Below, piece after piece: positions 1 to 9,669 of a DNA stretch of 64,000 nucleotides. The stretch spans positions 2,480,001 to 2,544,000 of the forward strand of contig NZ_CP095071.1 in assembly GCF_022919575.1 (NCBI RefSeq), given 5' to 3'. Below the pieces are notes generated by a model that made no database searches, had not been told where the DNA came from, and worked only from the letters and a program-made list of their open reading frames with translations. The stretch is from Gracilibacillus salinarum (GTDB lineage: Bacteria > Bacillota > Bacilli > Bacillales > Amphibacillaceae). The translations under genes were made by a program, and so were the position numbers. Position 1 is the stretch's first letter. Every line of letters starts with the position of its first letter.

Positions 1-808
<808 letters not shown>

Positions 809-1016
809 AATATTGATATATATCAAATTATTCGGATAGAGTTTCAGAAAATGAAACGGGAGCCGGCTTCTTTCGATTTTGTTTAGCTCTATTAAAAGGG
901 AAAAGAGAATGTGATATTATGGTAATTGGTTCTAGAGACAAAAATAATAAATTACAAATCAAATGGGCTTACAAGATAATTAAAGTAATTAGAAATAACT
1001 TTTGGGAGATAGAGAG

Positions 1017-1556
1017 ATGAAAACAAACAATTGACCTCTAGTACAATTAAGGGAGTTAACTTTGGAAGACGTGGAAGACCGTTATCAATGGTGTTTAGAT
1101 AAAGAACTGACAAAGCACTTAAATATGCCGGAGAAGTAGCCACCTTTTAGCAGAGAAGAAACTAAAAATTGGATTGAGATGTGTATAAATAAGACAAACG
1201 GATATGAACAAAAAGCCATCCTAACACAAGAAGGAAAACACATTGGGTGGGTTGATTTAAAGAACATAGATAAGTTAAATAAACATGCTGAATTAGGTAT
1301 TGCGATTGGCGATAAAAACTATCAGGGCAAAGGTTTTGGACTTGCAGCAATGAAAGAAATGCTAAAATGGGGATTTAATGAACTGGGGCTAAATAAGATT
1401 TGGTTAAGAGTTGAATTGGATAATGAAAAAGCAATCAAATCTTATAAACGTGCAGGCTATGCAGAGGAAGGAATTTTAAGACAAGATCGGTTGAGAAATG
1501 GAGAGTTTGTTGATCGACTAAGAATGAGTATTCTTAAACACGAATTCTTCAAGTAA
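1017..1556 (+). pseudogene. GNAT-family N-acetyltransferase (RimJ/RimL type) with two in-frame stops
   Basis: One frame from ATG 1017 (preceded by GGGAGA) to TAA 1556 reads as a whole GNAT protein except for a TGA at 1032-1034 and a TAG at 1137-1139. Between the stops the frame still encodes a typical GNAT N-terminus (LEDVEDRYQWCLDKELTKHL, then PPFSREETKNWIE). The acetyl-CoA-binding loop QGKGFG and the conserved C-terminal part (NEKAIKSYKRAGYAEEG) are intact. The longest uninterrupted piece starts at ATG 1179 and lacks the first beta strand and helices, so it is unlikely to fold as a full enzyme. Two nonsense changes with no frameshift suggest recent decay. Confidence 0.8.
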
Positions 1557-1596
1557 CGGAATGCTTTAGCTGATAAACAAAATTAAATAATACGAT

Positions 1597-1625
1597 AAAA
1601 ACGCTCAGAAAAATCTAAGCGTTTT
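1597..1625. terminator. Bidirectional rho-independent terminator
   Basis: Stem AAAACGCT/AGCGTTTT around a short A-rich loop, with T and A runs on both sides. It closes the GNAT region. The 1626-1787 stretch that follows, up to the end of the convergent ykqA-like gene, shows no other feature. Confidence 0.7.
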
Positions 1626-1787
1626 ATATGCTGTGACACCACTTTGATATATAGCGAGTGCCAGGATACCACTCCACTCTGACCAAGTGTATATGGTAAG
1701 ACAAATACAAAAGAAAAAGCATGAAGCTTGTTTATTGCGGATCAAATTTAATAAGCTGACATATTTCTCCTTGCCTCATTGTTTGTT

Positions 1788-2657
1788 TTACAGCCATTTT
1801 TGTATATTGATCGCAAATTTTTCTTTCCATTCCTTTTCGAGTTTTTGCAGATAGGAGGAGCTGAGATAATCTTTTCCCCCTCGAATAATTTCTTTTGCAT
1901 AATGCTCAGGTGGTGCGGTTTCCGATTGTTTATCTACCACTACAAATGTCAAAACATCATGCAACATGACGCCATTTACTTCAACGTCAACAAAAGACGG
2001 ACGATATTTCCCCTCCTCCACTCCTTCACGCACAAGCAAATACGCAAGAGCTTCGGAACCAATCTGATACACTTTCCCCTCTGCCTTACCGTCACTTTCG
2101 ACAACATCTGCTCTGCCGCCATCCCCAGCCGTTATGGTAAAAGCTAATTGATACGACTGTAAATTCCCTCTGCCCAATACGTTCGTGAAATAATCAGCCA
2201 CATCATGCTCCACCATTCGCTCCTGATCCATACAGGAACCATAAGCAAAATAATATAACTGTTTCTTTTTTAACAGGTGATCGACTTTCCAATCCCCACC
2301 TTTTATTTCACGTAATCCGGTCGCTTGTTCCTCGCGAAAGGTATACACATAGGCCTGTTTTTTGCCAACATCGGTATAAATAGTCTGTTGTCTGCGCTCA
2401 TACAGATTATCGAGCCCTGGACCGTGATAGCCTTCTAGCAGATCCATTTCTCGTAACGTATCGACATCTACTTTATACAATTCTCCATATACTTTTTGCT
2501 CCGAATCGCTCACCATTGCGGGATACCCGACTCCAACATCATATAATCTGCCTGATGTCCAGCATTGTGAAGCGACCAATACAGCGTGCTTCATACAAGA
2601 TGAATTGGATTGATTTTTCCTTAACGTTCCATAAACGAATACTAATTTTTTCGACAT
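1788..2657 (-). CDS. ykqA: Two-domain gamma-glutamylcyclotransferase-like protein (YkqA family)
   Basis: Two AIG2/GGCT-like domains are fused in 289 residues. The first starts LVFVYGTLRKNQSN, the hallmark substrate loop of gamma-glutamyl(amine) cyclotransferases. The second starts near residue 135 with YYFAYGSCMDQERM. Each has an acidic residue in the expected catalytic area (LLEGYHGPG in domain 1, VREGVEEG in domain 2). Length and architecture match B. subtilis YkqA. The family releases 5-oxoproline from gamma-glutamyl compounds; the true substrate here is unknown. It is transcribed alone, divergent from the DUF4317 gene. Confidence 0.8.
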   Translation of the reverse strand: MSKKLVFVYGTLRKNQSNSSCMKHAVLVASQCWTSGRLYDVGVGYPAMVSDSEQKVYGELYKVDVDTLREMDLLEGYHGPGLDNLYERRQQTIYTDVGKKQAYVYTFREEQATGLREIKGGDWKVDHLLKKKQLYYFAYGSCMDQERMVEHDVADYFTNVLGRGNLQSYQLAFTITAGDGGRADVVESDGKAEGKVYQIGSEALAYLLVREGVEEGKYRPSFVDVEVNGVMLHDVLTFVVVDKQSETAPPEHYAKEIIRGGKDYLSSSYLQKLEKEWKEKFAINIQKWL

Positions 2658-2785
2658 GCGCCCACATTCCCTTCTTACTCACCATCTTATTAAATTACAA
2701 CCATGCTTACAACGATGTTTTTTCCCTTCCATCTCTCTCTTGTATGATAAAATAACAATAGATTCAAAGTAGAGGAGTGTCACAA

Positions 2786-3949
2786 ATGAACAAGAAAGAT
2801 ATAGCTGATATTCGCAAACAATTTAAAATAGATAATGATCTGATGAAGATTCATGACATTTTTAACGTTTACATCATGAAAGAATCCAGTGATATTTATC
2901 ACCAGCAGAGCCAGGCATTCGAAATGCTTGATCAGGATGAACAGGAATTGTTTATGACCAATTTCAAAAAAGTGCTGACAGGCCAACCTGACGAAAAACT
3001 ATTTGAGCTAAAATTTCAATCCGATGTAGATAACCCTACTCAGCTGATTTTACATAAAGGACTGCTGACAGCTGAAAGTGAAGACTGGCAAACACAAATG
3101 CTCGAAATCGTAAAAAAAATGCTGCAAGACAGACAATACGAAATGGATATTGTCGTTACCTTCATTAGAGGAGAATATTACAAACCAATGAAGCGCCGAA
3201 GCGAGGAATCAGAAGACAGTGAACGGGACTCGGTGTATTCGCATTCCTTTATTTTATGCAGCATCAACAAGACCCAAGATCCGAAAAAAGAACTGCATTT
3301 CGACTATATTGAAAAACAATTTAAATATAATGTGGTAGTCGATCCTGTCATTAACCTGAATGCTCCGATTGGCGGTTTTTTGTTCCCTTGTTTCACGGAT
3401 CATGCAGCAGATGTGAATCACATCCTTTATGCAGCCGGCAAAGCGAATGAGCCAGATGAAGCTTTTGTTGAGGACGTATTAAATGCGGAAGAAACCATGA
3501 CGGCCAAAGAAGATAAAATCGTCTTCGAGGAAGTAGTCCGTGATGCAATTGGCCATCAGCTTAACTCCTCCACCTTAGCAAATGTCTATGAGGAAATCCA
3601 TCGTATGACAGAAGATGAAGAGGAAGAAACACCAACACTCGATTACAAAGATGTCGAGCGCGTTTTGAAATCAAGCGGTGTTGAAGATGTTGATACTGAA
3701 AAAATGGAAACAGCTTTTAAAAATGTCATCGACAATACTGGCTATGAATTAAAAGCACGCAATATAGTGCCGAAGTATTCATCCAAATCCATTAAAATCA
3801 ACACGAAAGTAGCAAATATTGCCGTGAGTCCAGAAGATCTCCGCCACGTAAGACAAGTTCAATTTGACGGCAGACGATACTTAATGATCGAAGTCGAAGA
3901 AGATACCGTGATTGATGGCTTCACGATGATTCCGGAAGCATTTAAATAA
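2786..3949 (+). CDS. DUF4317 family protein
   Basis: This is a 387-residue soluble acidic protein without signal peptide or membrane segments. The text MNKKDIADIRKQFKIDND and the internal stretch on FDYIEKQFKYNVVVDPVINL are typical of DUF4317, a Firmicutes family of unknown function. An in-frame GTG at 2777 overlaps the AGAGGAG ribosome binding site itself. ATG 2786, eight bases after that site, is therefore the likely start. The gene stands alone, with a palindromic repeat region downstream. No enzymatic motif was recognised. Confidence 0.85.
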   Translation: MNKKDIADIRKQFKIDNDLMKIHDIFNVYIMKESSDIYHQQSQAFEMLDQDEQELFMTNFKKVLTGQPDEKLFELKFQSDVDNPTQLILHKGLLTAESEDWQTQMLEIVKKMLQDRQYEMDIVVTFIRGEYYKPMKRRSEESEDSERDSVYSHSFILCSINKTQDPKKELHFDYIEKQFKYNVVVDPVINLNAPIGGFLFPCFTDHAADVNHILYAAGKANEPDEAFVEDVLNAEETMTAKEDKIVFEEVVRDAIGHQLNSSTLANVYEEIHRMTEDEEEETPTLDYKDVERVLKSSGVEDVDTEKMETAFKNVIDNTGYELKARNIVPKYSSKSIKINTKVANIAVSPEDLRHVRQVQFDGRRYLMIEVEEDTVIDGFTMIPEAFK

Positions 3950-4015
3950 AAGGCTTTTGGATTACATGCGCGTACTATTTACAGGGATGCTAACGGACAT
4001 CCAGGTCTCCCTTCT

Positions 4016-4117
4016 GCTCGTCCTTGTCCGATTGGGCATCGCTATCGGACAGCTGAGTCTCTTTTTGGCTCGTTCTTGTCCGATTGAACCTCTCTTTCTG
4101 TCGGACAAGAGCGAACA
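4016..4117. repeat. Tandem TTGTCCGAT-type inverted and direct repeats
   Basis: Two 18-base direct repeats, GCTCGTCCTTGTCCGATT (4016) and GCTCGTTCTTGTCCGATT (4068), lie 52 bases apart. Each is followed by an inverted arm (ATCGGACA near 4045, TCGGACAAGAGCGAAC near 4101). Each unit can therefore fold into a hairpin. The block sits just after the DUF4317 stop and is followed by CTTTTT, so it may serve as a complex terminator. It may instead be a dispersed intergenic repeat of this genome. Confidence 0.55.
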
Positions 4118-4151
4118 CCTTTAGCTTTTTCTCCATAAAAAATACATTTCT

Positions 4152-4307
4152 TTAATCATCTAAATCTTTTCTCGCTTGTTCTTGCTGTTTTGTTTGCTCA
4201 TCAATATACCTTCCAAGCTTCGAGGCATTAATCCCTCTTCTAACTGCTGTTTCAATCACAATGTACAAAATAACAATTATGACAATACTTAGCACAATTA
4301 ATTTCAT
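4152..4307 (-). CDS. Small single-pass membrane protein, unknown function
   Basis: A 51-residue protein: an N-terminal hydrophobic helix (residues 2-19, isoleucine- and valine-rich) and a charged, glutamine-rich cytoplasmic tail ending RKDLDD. ATG 4307 has an excellent AGGAGG nine bases upstream. Longer in-frame starts have no such site. It is divergent from the DUF2087 gene. No family was recognised. Confidence 0.6.
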   Translation of the reverse strand: MKLIVLSIVIIVILYIVIETAVRRGINASKLGRYIDEQTKQQEQARKDLDD

Positions 4308-4374
4308 CAAAACCCTCCTTTTAATATTTTCACAAACAAACAAATACACAAAACAGCTAACACATAACAAACAA

Positions 4375-4427
4375 AAACAATAATTGTTTGCCGCACCATT
4401 GACAAGCCTCAAACAAAATTATAAAAT
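4375..4427 (+). promoter_or_regulatory. Promoter and perfect palindrome in front of the DUF2087 gene
   Basis: TTGACA (4399-4404), a 17-base spacer and TAAAAT (4422-4427) form a good sigma-A promoter facing the DUF2087 gene. Just upstream is the perfect 7-1-7 palindrome AAACAATAATTGTTT (4375-4389). A further AACAAAC/GTTTGTT pair straddles the leader (about 4440-4465). The pattern suggests an operator; the regulator is unknown but could be the DUF2087 protein itself. Confidence 0.5.
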
Positions 4428-4479
4428 GTTCATGTATAAACAAACATTACAAACAATCGTTTGTTAAGGAGGCAGCATC

Positions 4480-5247
4480 ATGGAAATGTCAGAACAATTT
4501 TGGCAAGCATCGATCAAGGAATTAAAAAAAGGCTATATAGAAGAGCAGGATCACTTCGCCTGCCTTCTATGCGGCACTCATACCGAAAAAGGTGTCATCT
4601 ATCCGCATCACGATTCATTATACGATGCTGAAAAATATATGAAGATCCATATTCAGGAATCTCATCAATCTGTTTTTGATTATTTGCTGAAAATGGATCG
4701 CAAATTAACCGGAATCACGGAGCATCAGAAACGCTTGCTACAACTATTCTACCTTGGAAAAAATGATAAAGAAATACAAACGGAGCTGGAAATCGGCAGT
4801 TCTTCTACGATTCGTCACCACCGTTTTGCACTAAAAGAAAAAGAAAGACAGGCTAGAAATTTCTTAGCCATGATGGAATTATTAAGGGAAAAGGATCAGT
4901 ATGCACCACAGTTCACACCGGTCCATCCCACTGCGACAATGGTTGATGACCGATATAATGTGACAAAAACGGAAAAAACTAAAATAATCGATAAATTCTT
5001 CCCGGATGGTGTGGGAAACGGACTCCATAACTTCCCTCCAAAAGAAAAACAACGGATGATTATTCTGGGTGAAATCGCAAAACAGCTTGATGCAGAACAC
5101 CGTTATTCAGAAAAAGAGTTCAATGAATCACTAAAGCAATACTACCATGATTATGTAAAGATCAGAAGGTATCTGATAGAGTACGGATTTATCAGTCGCA
5201 AACCGGACGGAAGTGAGTACTGGTTAAGAAAGAATACGAAGGAGTGA
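4480..5247 (+). CDS. DUF2087 domain protein, putative transcriptional regulator
   Basis: A 255-residue protein. The N-terminal part carries CxxC-H features (CLLCGTH, then HIQESH) that could bind a metal. Residues ~85-125 (TEHQKRLLQLFYLGKNDKEI, then STIRHHRF) look like a LuxR-type helix-turn-helix. The C-terminal ~80 residues from DKFFPDGVGNGLHNFPPKEK are a DUF2087 domain. ATG 4480 follows AAGGAGG. The next gene begins four bases after the stop, so the two form an operon. DNA binding is inferred; the signal is unknown. Confidence 0.8.
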   Translation: MEMSEQFWQASIKELKKGYIEEQDHFACLLCGTHTEKGVIYPHHDSLYDAEKYMKIHIQESHQSVFDYLLKMDRKLTGITEHQKRLLQLFYLGKNDKEIQTELEIGSSSTIRHHRFALKEKERQARNFLAMMELLREKDQYAPQFTPVHPTATMVDDRYNVTKTEKTKIIDKFFPDGVGNGLHNFPPKEKQRMIILGEIAKQLDAEHRYSEKEFNESLKQYYHDYVKIRRYLIEYGFISRKPDGSEYWLRKNTKE

Positions 5248-5251
5248 CAAG

Positions 5252-5617
5252 ATGGATCGCAAGAAAGCATTAAAACAGCAATATAAAGAGGCACCGATAG
5301 ACGGAGGGGTTTATCAAGTTAAAAACACGATCAACCAAAAAATAATGGTTGTCAGCACAATGAATTTCAAAACAATAAATGGACTGAAATTCATGCTCAA
5401 TACCAATTCCTACATGCCCAACAAATTACTTCAGCAGGAATGGAATGAATATGGCATGGATGCTTTTACCATTGATATTTTGGAAAGGTTGGATAAAGAG
5501 GATCGACCTGTTTTTACAGTAAAAGATGAATTAAACAAACTGGAAGAGAAATGGTTAGAGAAGCTTCAACCATATGGAGACAAAGGATACAACAAGCACC
5601 ATAAGAGTACTCTTTAA
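5252..5617 (+). CDS. GIY-YIG nuclease-superfamily protein (degenerate motif)
   Basis: A 121-residue protein starting DRKKALKQQYKEAPIDGGVY. This resembles a small Bacillaceae GIY-YIG family in which the GIY element reads GVY and the YIG element is eroded (KIMVVST here). The C-terminal text LEEKWLEKLQPYGDKGYN is typical of the family. Loss of the second tyrosine and glycine makes strong nuclease activity doubtful. It is co-transcribed with the DUF2087 gene. Confidence 0.7.
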   Translation: MDRKKALKQQYKEAPIDGGVYQVKNTINQKIMVVSTMNFKTINGLKFMLNTNSYMPNKLLQQEWNEYGMDAFTIDILERLDKEDRPVFTVKDELNKLEEKWLEKLQPYGDKGYNKHHKSTL

Positions 5618-5677
5618 ATTTTCACTACGTATAAGCGCCTCTTCGCTAATCTAACGCGAAGTAAAGCGCAACTGTCC

Positions 5678-5713
5678 AAAAAGCCGACATCATACGAATG
5701 GTGTCGGCTTTTT
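5678..5713. terminator. Bidirectional terminator
   Basis: Stem AAAAAGCCGACA/TGTCGGCTTTTT with a short loop, flanked by A and T runs. It lies between the convergent GIY-YIG gene and the besA-like gene and can serve both. Confidence 0.85.
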
Positions 5714-5721
5714 CCTGCTAA

Positions 5722-6516
5722 CTATTTCAGGGCAATTTTTAGGGACTGGTTGATTAAACGGGGCAGAACGGAAATATGGTTTTCGTTATCATATATTTGA
5801 AACGATGCTTCTAAATCAGGTACATCCTTCAGTTCATCTGTCAGTTGCCTGGCGTTTTCTAACATATAGGAGGCATGGTTACCTTCCCGTTCTCCTGCTG
5901 CGATAAGCACTGATATTGGTTTATCGAGCTTCGGTTTTCCCTGCATAAACTGATCTCGTTCCTTTAGAATAGCTGTTTGATTCCAATGAATAGATGGGCT
6001 TCCCGCGATGTATGTCTGGAATGCCTGGCTATTTGTAAACAATGCATGCAATACAAATAACCCACCTAGCGAGTGACCGAATATCGTCTGTTTCAGTTTA
6101 TTAATGCTATACTTACTTTCAATCATCGGCTTCAGCACATTCTCCATAAATTCCATAAATGTATCGGCGCCACCATGCGCTGGAATTTCACGATCTCCCC
6201 ATTTTTTTCTTACATCGAATTCTGGTTCTGCAAGGGTATAATCGTAAAAACGTTCTGGTGAAAAAGGTTCCTCAGTTGGATAACCAATAGCGACAACAAC
6301 CGCTGGATGGACTTCTGTCCTCTCCGGCCTTCTCGATTGCAGGCGAACTGCATCTACTACCGTTGAAAAAGTAGAATTCCCATCTAACAAATAGATGACG
6401 GGAAATCCTTCATCCGGCACAGGTGAATTCGGTTGATACACGTCGACTTGAAATGCCCGATTATGATAGTCTGCCTCTACTTTGTGCCGTTCTGTATTTG
6501 GAATTGTAACATGCAT
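5722..6516 (-). CDS. besA: Siderophore esterase, alpha/beta hydrolase (BesA/IroE type)
   Basis: A 264-residue cytoplasmic alpha/beta hydrolase of the putative esterase (Fes/IroE) family. The nucleophile elbow GHSLGG places the serine at residue 149, and NENHIS near residue 247 supplies the histidine. LLDGNSTF near residue 45 forms the oxyanion region. By family it opens catecholate trilactone siderophores to free iron after uptake. It starts 17 bases after the upstream permease, behind AAAGGTGAG, so it is the last gene of the feuABC-like operon. A bacillibactin substrate is inferred. Confidence 0.8.
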   Translation of the reverse strand: MHVTIPNTERHKVEADYHNRAFQVDVYQPNSPVPDEGFPVIYLLDGNSTFSTVVDAVRLQSRRPERTEVHPAVVVAIGYPTEEPFSPERFYDYTLAEPEFDVRKKWGDREIPAHGGADTFMEFMENVLKPMIESKYSINKLKQTIFGHSLGGLFVLHALFTNSQAFQTYIAGSPSIHWNQTAILKERDQFMQGKPKLDKPISVLIAAGEREGNHASYMLENARQLTDELKDVPDLEASFQIYDNENHISVLPRLINQSLKIALK

Positions 6517-6532
6517 AAAAGCTCACCTTTCT

Positions 6533-7561
6533 CTATCTCGTTGATTTTCTTCGTAATAAATAAATAAAATAAGGGATTCCAACAATGGAAATAACAACAC
6601 CAACTGGTAATTCAACAGGTGAAAAGATAGATTTAGCAATAAAATCAGACAGCGTCACCAGCACCATACCAATTAATCCTGATATAACGATCACCATCTT
6701 GTGATAAAGTCCGATTAGCCGCCTTGCGATATGCGGGGCAAGTAGCCCAATAAATCCGATACTGCCTGATACCGATACACAAGCACTGATTAAACCGATG
6801 CTTGCTAACAGCCAGATGCTCTTCTCCCATTCTGTAGACAAACCTACATTCTTCGCTGTGTCTTCCCCTAAATAAAACAAATCCAAGTGTGATGCTCTAA
6901 TTAAAATAAAAGGTAAAATGATGACGAACCAAGGAATAATCGAGACAATCTTCTGCCAATTTGCACTCCAAATCGATCCTGTCATCCACATCGTAGCTGC
7001 TTCAAAATCTTGCGGGTCCATTTTCAGAGAAATATATAGGGTGATGGCACCCAGACCTGACCCTATAGCTATCCCGACCAGTAATAAGCGATTCGAATCG
7101 AGCCGCCCATTATTCCAGGAAAAAGCATAGATAAACAGTGCTGATGCCATTCCGCCAATCAAACCAAATAACGGCATGGTAAACGTAGAGACCAGCTCTG
7201 AACCCAATGCAAATTCGCTTGCCAGGAACATATAGATAACAATTGCTAATCCAGCACCTGCATTGATTCCTAAAATACCTGGATCTGCTAATTCATTTCG
7301 AGTCAATGCTTGTATAACCGCACCTGCTATCCCCAGACCCAAACCGACAAACATGCCGATGATAATCCTCGGCAAACGGAAACTGAATATAACGATACTG
7401 TGTTCACGACTTTGATCTAAAAACAACAATGTCTCCAGTACCTCAGATACGGTCATGGAGAATTCACCATAGGTTAAGCTCAAATAGCTACTAACGAGAA
7501 GCAACACCACTAATGCTGAAAAAACTTGCAGAAATCTTTTTCGTCTATTTCGCGCCTGCAT
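6533..7561 (-). CDS. feuC: Iron-siderophore ABC permease, FecCD family (FeuC-like)
   Basis: A 342-residue protein with about ten hydrophobic helices and the FecCD signatures (RLPRIIIGMFVGLGLGIAGA near the N-terminus; GSIGFIGLLAPHIARRLIG in the coupling-helix region). It pairs with the preceding permease to form the membrane channel. Its start overlaps the end of that gene by 17 bases. No ATPase is encoded in the operon. B. subtilis FeuABC is also known to borrow a separate ATPase (YusV), which supports the FeuC assignment. Confidence 0.85.
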   Translation of the reverse strand: MQARNRRKRFLQVFSALVVLLLVSSYLSLTYGEFSMTVSEVLETLLFLDQSREHSIVIFSFRLPRIIIGMFVGLGLGIAGAVIQALTRNELADPGILGINAGAGLAIVIYMFLASEFALGSELVSTFTMPLFGLIGGMASALFIYAFSWNNGRLDSNRLLLVGIAIGSGLGAITLYISLKMDPQDFEAATMWMTGSIWSANWQKIVSIIPWFVIILPFILIRASHLDLFYLGEDTAKNVGLSTEWEKSIWLLASIGLISACVSVSGSIGFIGLLAPHIARRLIGLYHKMVIVISGLIGMVLVTLSDFIAKSIFSPVELPVGVVISIVGIPYFIYLLRRKSTR

Positions 7562-8564
7562 GGGACGTTCCTCCTCTCTTCTTAATCAGATAGAGGAAAA
7601 AAGGAACACCAATTGCTGCTGTCACAACACTAATCGGTGTCTCGAACGGATAGTTCATAAAACGGCTGCCGATATCAGCGAATACAAGAAATACACCGCC
7701 AAGTAAACCGGCGAAAGGAATCGTCCAGCTATATTCCACACCTATTAAAAAACGACTGATATGCGGAATGATCAGACCGACAAAACCAATATTACCTGCC
7801 AATGCCACTGCACAGCCTGTTAACAATACGACAGACAATATCGCAAGTGATTTCACCAGAAGATCTTTCTGACCTAATCCTACTGCCACATCGCGCCCCA
7901 AAGACATCACTGTCATCTGCTTCGAAATACCAAACGCAATAATCAAGCCAACAATGACAAAGGGTAGAATCGTTTTTAATAAATCTGGATTGATTTGATG
8001 TAATCGCGCATTATACCAAAAACTAATATCCTGAGATGTTTGAAAATAGGTAGCAAGTGCTGTTGCAATACTGCTCAGAAAGGTACCTATTATCGTCCCA
8101 ATGATCGCCATTTTCACCGGCTTCATTCCATCTGGAATAGAAGATGCCAATAAATAAACGACCACAGCAGCAAACGCTGACCCTGCTAAGGAAAACAATA
8201 CCATTGTCAAATTAGGTAACCCCGGAAAAAAGATCATACAGCATGTAATCATTAAGACAGAACCATCAGAAATCCCCATAATAGAAGGAGATGCAAGATA
8301 ATTCCTTGTCATCCCCTGCATAATGGAGCCTGATACCGCCAAAAAACAGCCAATTAATAACGCACCTAGCGCTCTTGGAATCCGCGAGTAACGAATGATT
8401 TGATGATCGACATTCGATGGATCAAAATGAAAGACGGCATCCCATATGACAACCATCGAAATCGCTTTTGAACCAAAAATGATCGATAGGAACAGACTTA
8501 GCAAAATGGTAACGGGAGCTACTGTTATGAATATGATTGGCATTTTTAGTCGTAACTGTTGCAT
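7545..8564 (-). CDS. feuB: Iron-siderophore ABC permease, FecCD family (FeuB-like)
   Basis: A 339-residue polytopic membrane protein with RIPRALGALLIGCFLAVSGS and GNIGFVGLIIPHISRFLIG, the FecCD signature and coupling helix. It lies 17 bases after the FeuA-like lipoprotein gene, and its end overlaps the second permease, as expected for a tightly translated heterodimer. Confidence 0.85.
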   Translation of the reverse strand: MQQLRLKMPIIFITVAPVTILLSLFLSIIFGSKAISMVVIWDAVFHFDPSNVDHQIIRYSRIPRALGALLIGCFLAVSGSIMQGMTRNYLASPSIMGISDGSVLMITCCMIFFPGLPNLTMVLFSLAGSAFAAVVVYLLASSIPDGMKPVKMAIIGTIIGTFLSSIATALATYFQTSQDISFWYNARLHQINPDLLKTILPFVIVGLIIAFGISKQMTVMSLGRDVAVGLGQKDLLVKSLAILSVVLLTGCAVALAGNIGFVGLIIPHISRFLIGVEYSWTIPFAGLLGGVFLVFADIGSRFMNYPFETPISVVTAAIGVPFFLYLIKKRGGTSHAGAK

Positions 8565-8581
8565 AGCTCCTGCTCCTTTTT

Positions 8582-9592
8582 TTATTCCGCTAAGACATTT
8601 TCCTGAAATGCTTGTAAGAACTGCTGCTTACTCCAAGCTGTACCACCTTGTGCTAATGGATCAACTGCATTAACGTAGACCTGATCATTTTGTACAGCTT
8701 GCAAGCTTTGCCAAATTGGATTTTCTTCTAAATCAGATAAAGCTGTCGGGTTGTCTGCATTTTCCGACTCTGCATATTGAACAAAAATATGATCCGGATT
8801 CAATTCACTTAGTTTCTCTAACGAAATCGCTTCCTGTGCCTCTGCTTGTTCGATTACAGTTGGTAACTTCAAGCCTAAATCCTCATATAAAACAGAGTTG
8901 AACGACGTGTCCTGTGAATAAATCATCACATTACCAGCTCTGATACGTACCGCTACGACTGACTGATTCGCAACGTCCTCTGACATTTGATCCTTCACTT
9001 CTGTTAACTGTGCTTCGTAATCTGACAGAATTTGTTCTGCCTGGTCTGTTTTTCCGGTTAATTCACCCATTAATAACAGATTCTCTTTCCAATTGGTAGA
9101 GATATGAGATACCGGAATAACGGTCGTAATTTCTTCTAGTTTTGCACTTACATCTTCAGGGAATTTAGTCGTGCTTAAAATAACATCCGGGTTTAACTCT
9201 AGTATTTTCTCAACATTGGGCTGACGTTTTTCACCAATCGATTCGGCATTCCCAACGATATCACTAAACATTTCCGGGAATTCGCCACCGACAGTAATGG
9301 CACCGATCGGCTCTACATCTAACAACAACGCATCCTCCATTGCCTCTATAGCTCCTGTAATAACAATAGAAGGATCCTGTGGCACTTCATATTCTTCACC
9401 TAAATAAGAAATAGTTTGATTTTCTGATTCCGAATCAGCTTCCGCATCCGTTCCTTCTTCTTGACCTTGTTCTGTTTCTGCCTGATCCTGACCTTCTGCA
9501 CTAGCATCTTCTGTCTCACTTTGCTGACATGCAGCAAGCATCGTAACAAGTGAAACTAGTAAAATAATATAAATCCATTTTTGTTTCAACAT
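8582..9592 (-). CDS. feuA: Siderophore-binding lipoprotein (FeuA-like)
   Basis: A 336-residue lipoprotein. The signal peptide ends in LAAC, giving lipidated Cys22. An acidic, low-complexity linker (residues 25-58, rich in E, D, Q) follows. The binding fold starts TISYLGEEYEVPQDPSIV and holds AMEDALLLDVEPIGAITVGG, which closely resembles what I recall of B. subtilis FeuA (ferri-bacillibactin receptor). It is the first gene of the operon feuA-feuB-feuC-besA, with a GAGGAGAGG ribosome binding site and a Fur box upstream. Confidence 0.85.
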   Translation of the reverse strand: MLKQKWIYIILLVSLVTMLAACQQSETEDASAEGQDQAETEQGQEEGTDAEADSESENQTISYLGEEYEVPQDPSIVITGAIEAMEDALLLDVEPIGAITVGGEFPEMFSDIVGNAESIGEKRQPNVEKILELNPDVILSTTKFPEDVSAKLEEITTVIPVSHISTNWKENLLLMGELTGKTDQAEQILSDYEAQLTEVKDQMSEDVANQSVVAVRIRAGNVMIYSQDTSFNSVLYEDLGLKLPTVIEQAEAQEAISLEKLSELNPDHIFVQYAESENADNPTALSDLEENPIWQSLQAVQNDQVYVNAVDPLAQGGTAWSKQQFLQAFQENVLAE

Positions 9593-9617
9593 CTATGAAC
9601 CTCTCCTCTTTCGATAC

Positions 9618-9638
9618 TAATAATCATTCTCAATTATA
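9618..9638 (-). promoter_or_regulatory. Fur box and -10 box of the feuA operon
   Basis: Read on the minus strand, TGAGAATGATTATTA (9618-9632) matches the 7-1-7 Fur consensus TGATAATNATTATCA at most positions. It follows directly after TATAAT (9633-9638). Fur with iron would block this promoter. The AATTGAGAAT core is also found upstream of the btr gene, so co-regulation is likely. Confidence 0.65.
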
Positions 9639-9669
9639 GAGTGTGATAGATGAATTGAAAATGGACAAT

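Noticed and set aside
1779..2147. Plus-strand frame of 122 codons
   Set aside because: It is antisense to the ykqA-like gene, has no ribosome site and no family likeness.
2777..2785. GTG start for the DUF4317 gene
   Set aside because: The GTG lies inside the AGAGGAG ribosome site; ATG 2786 is correctly spaced.
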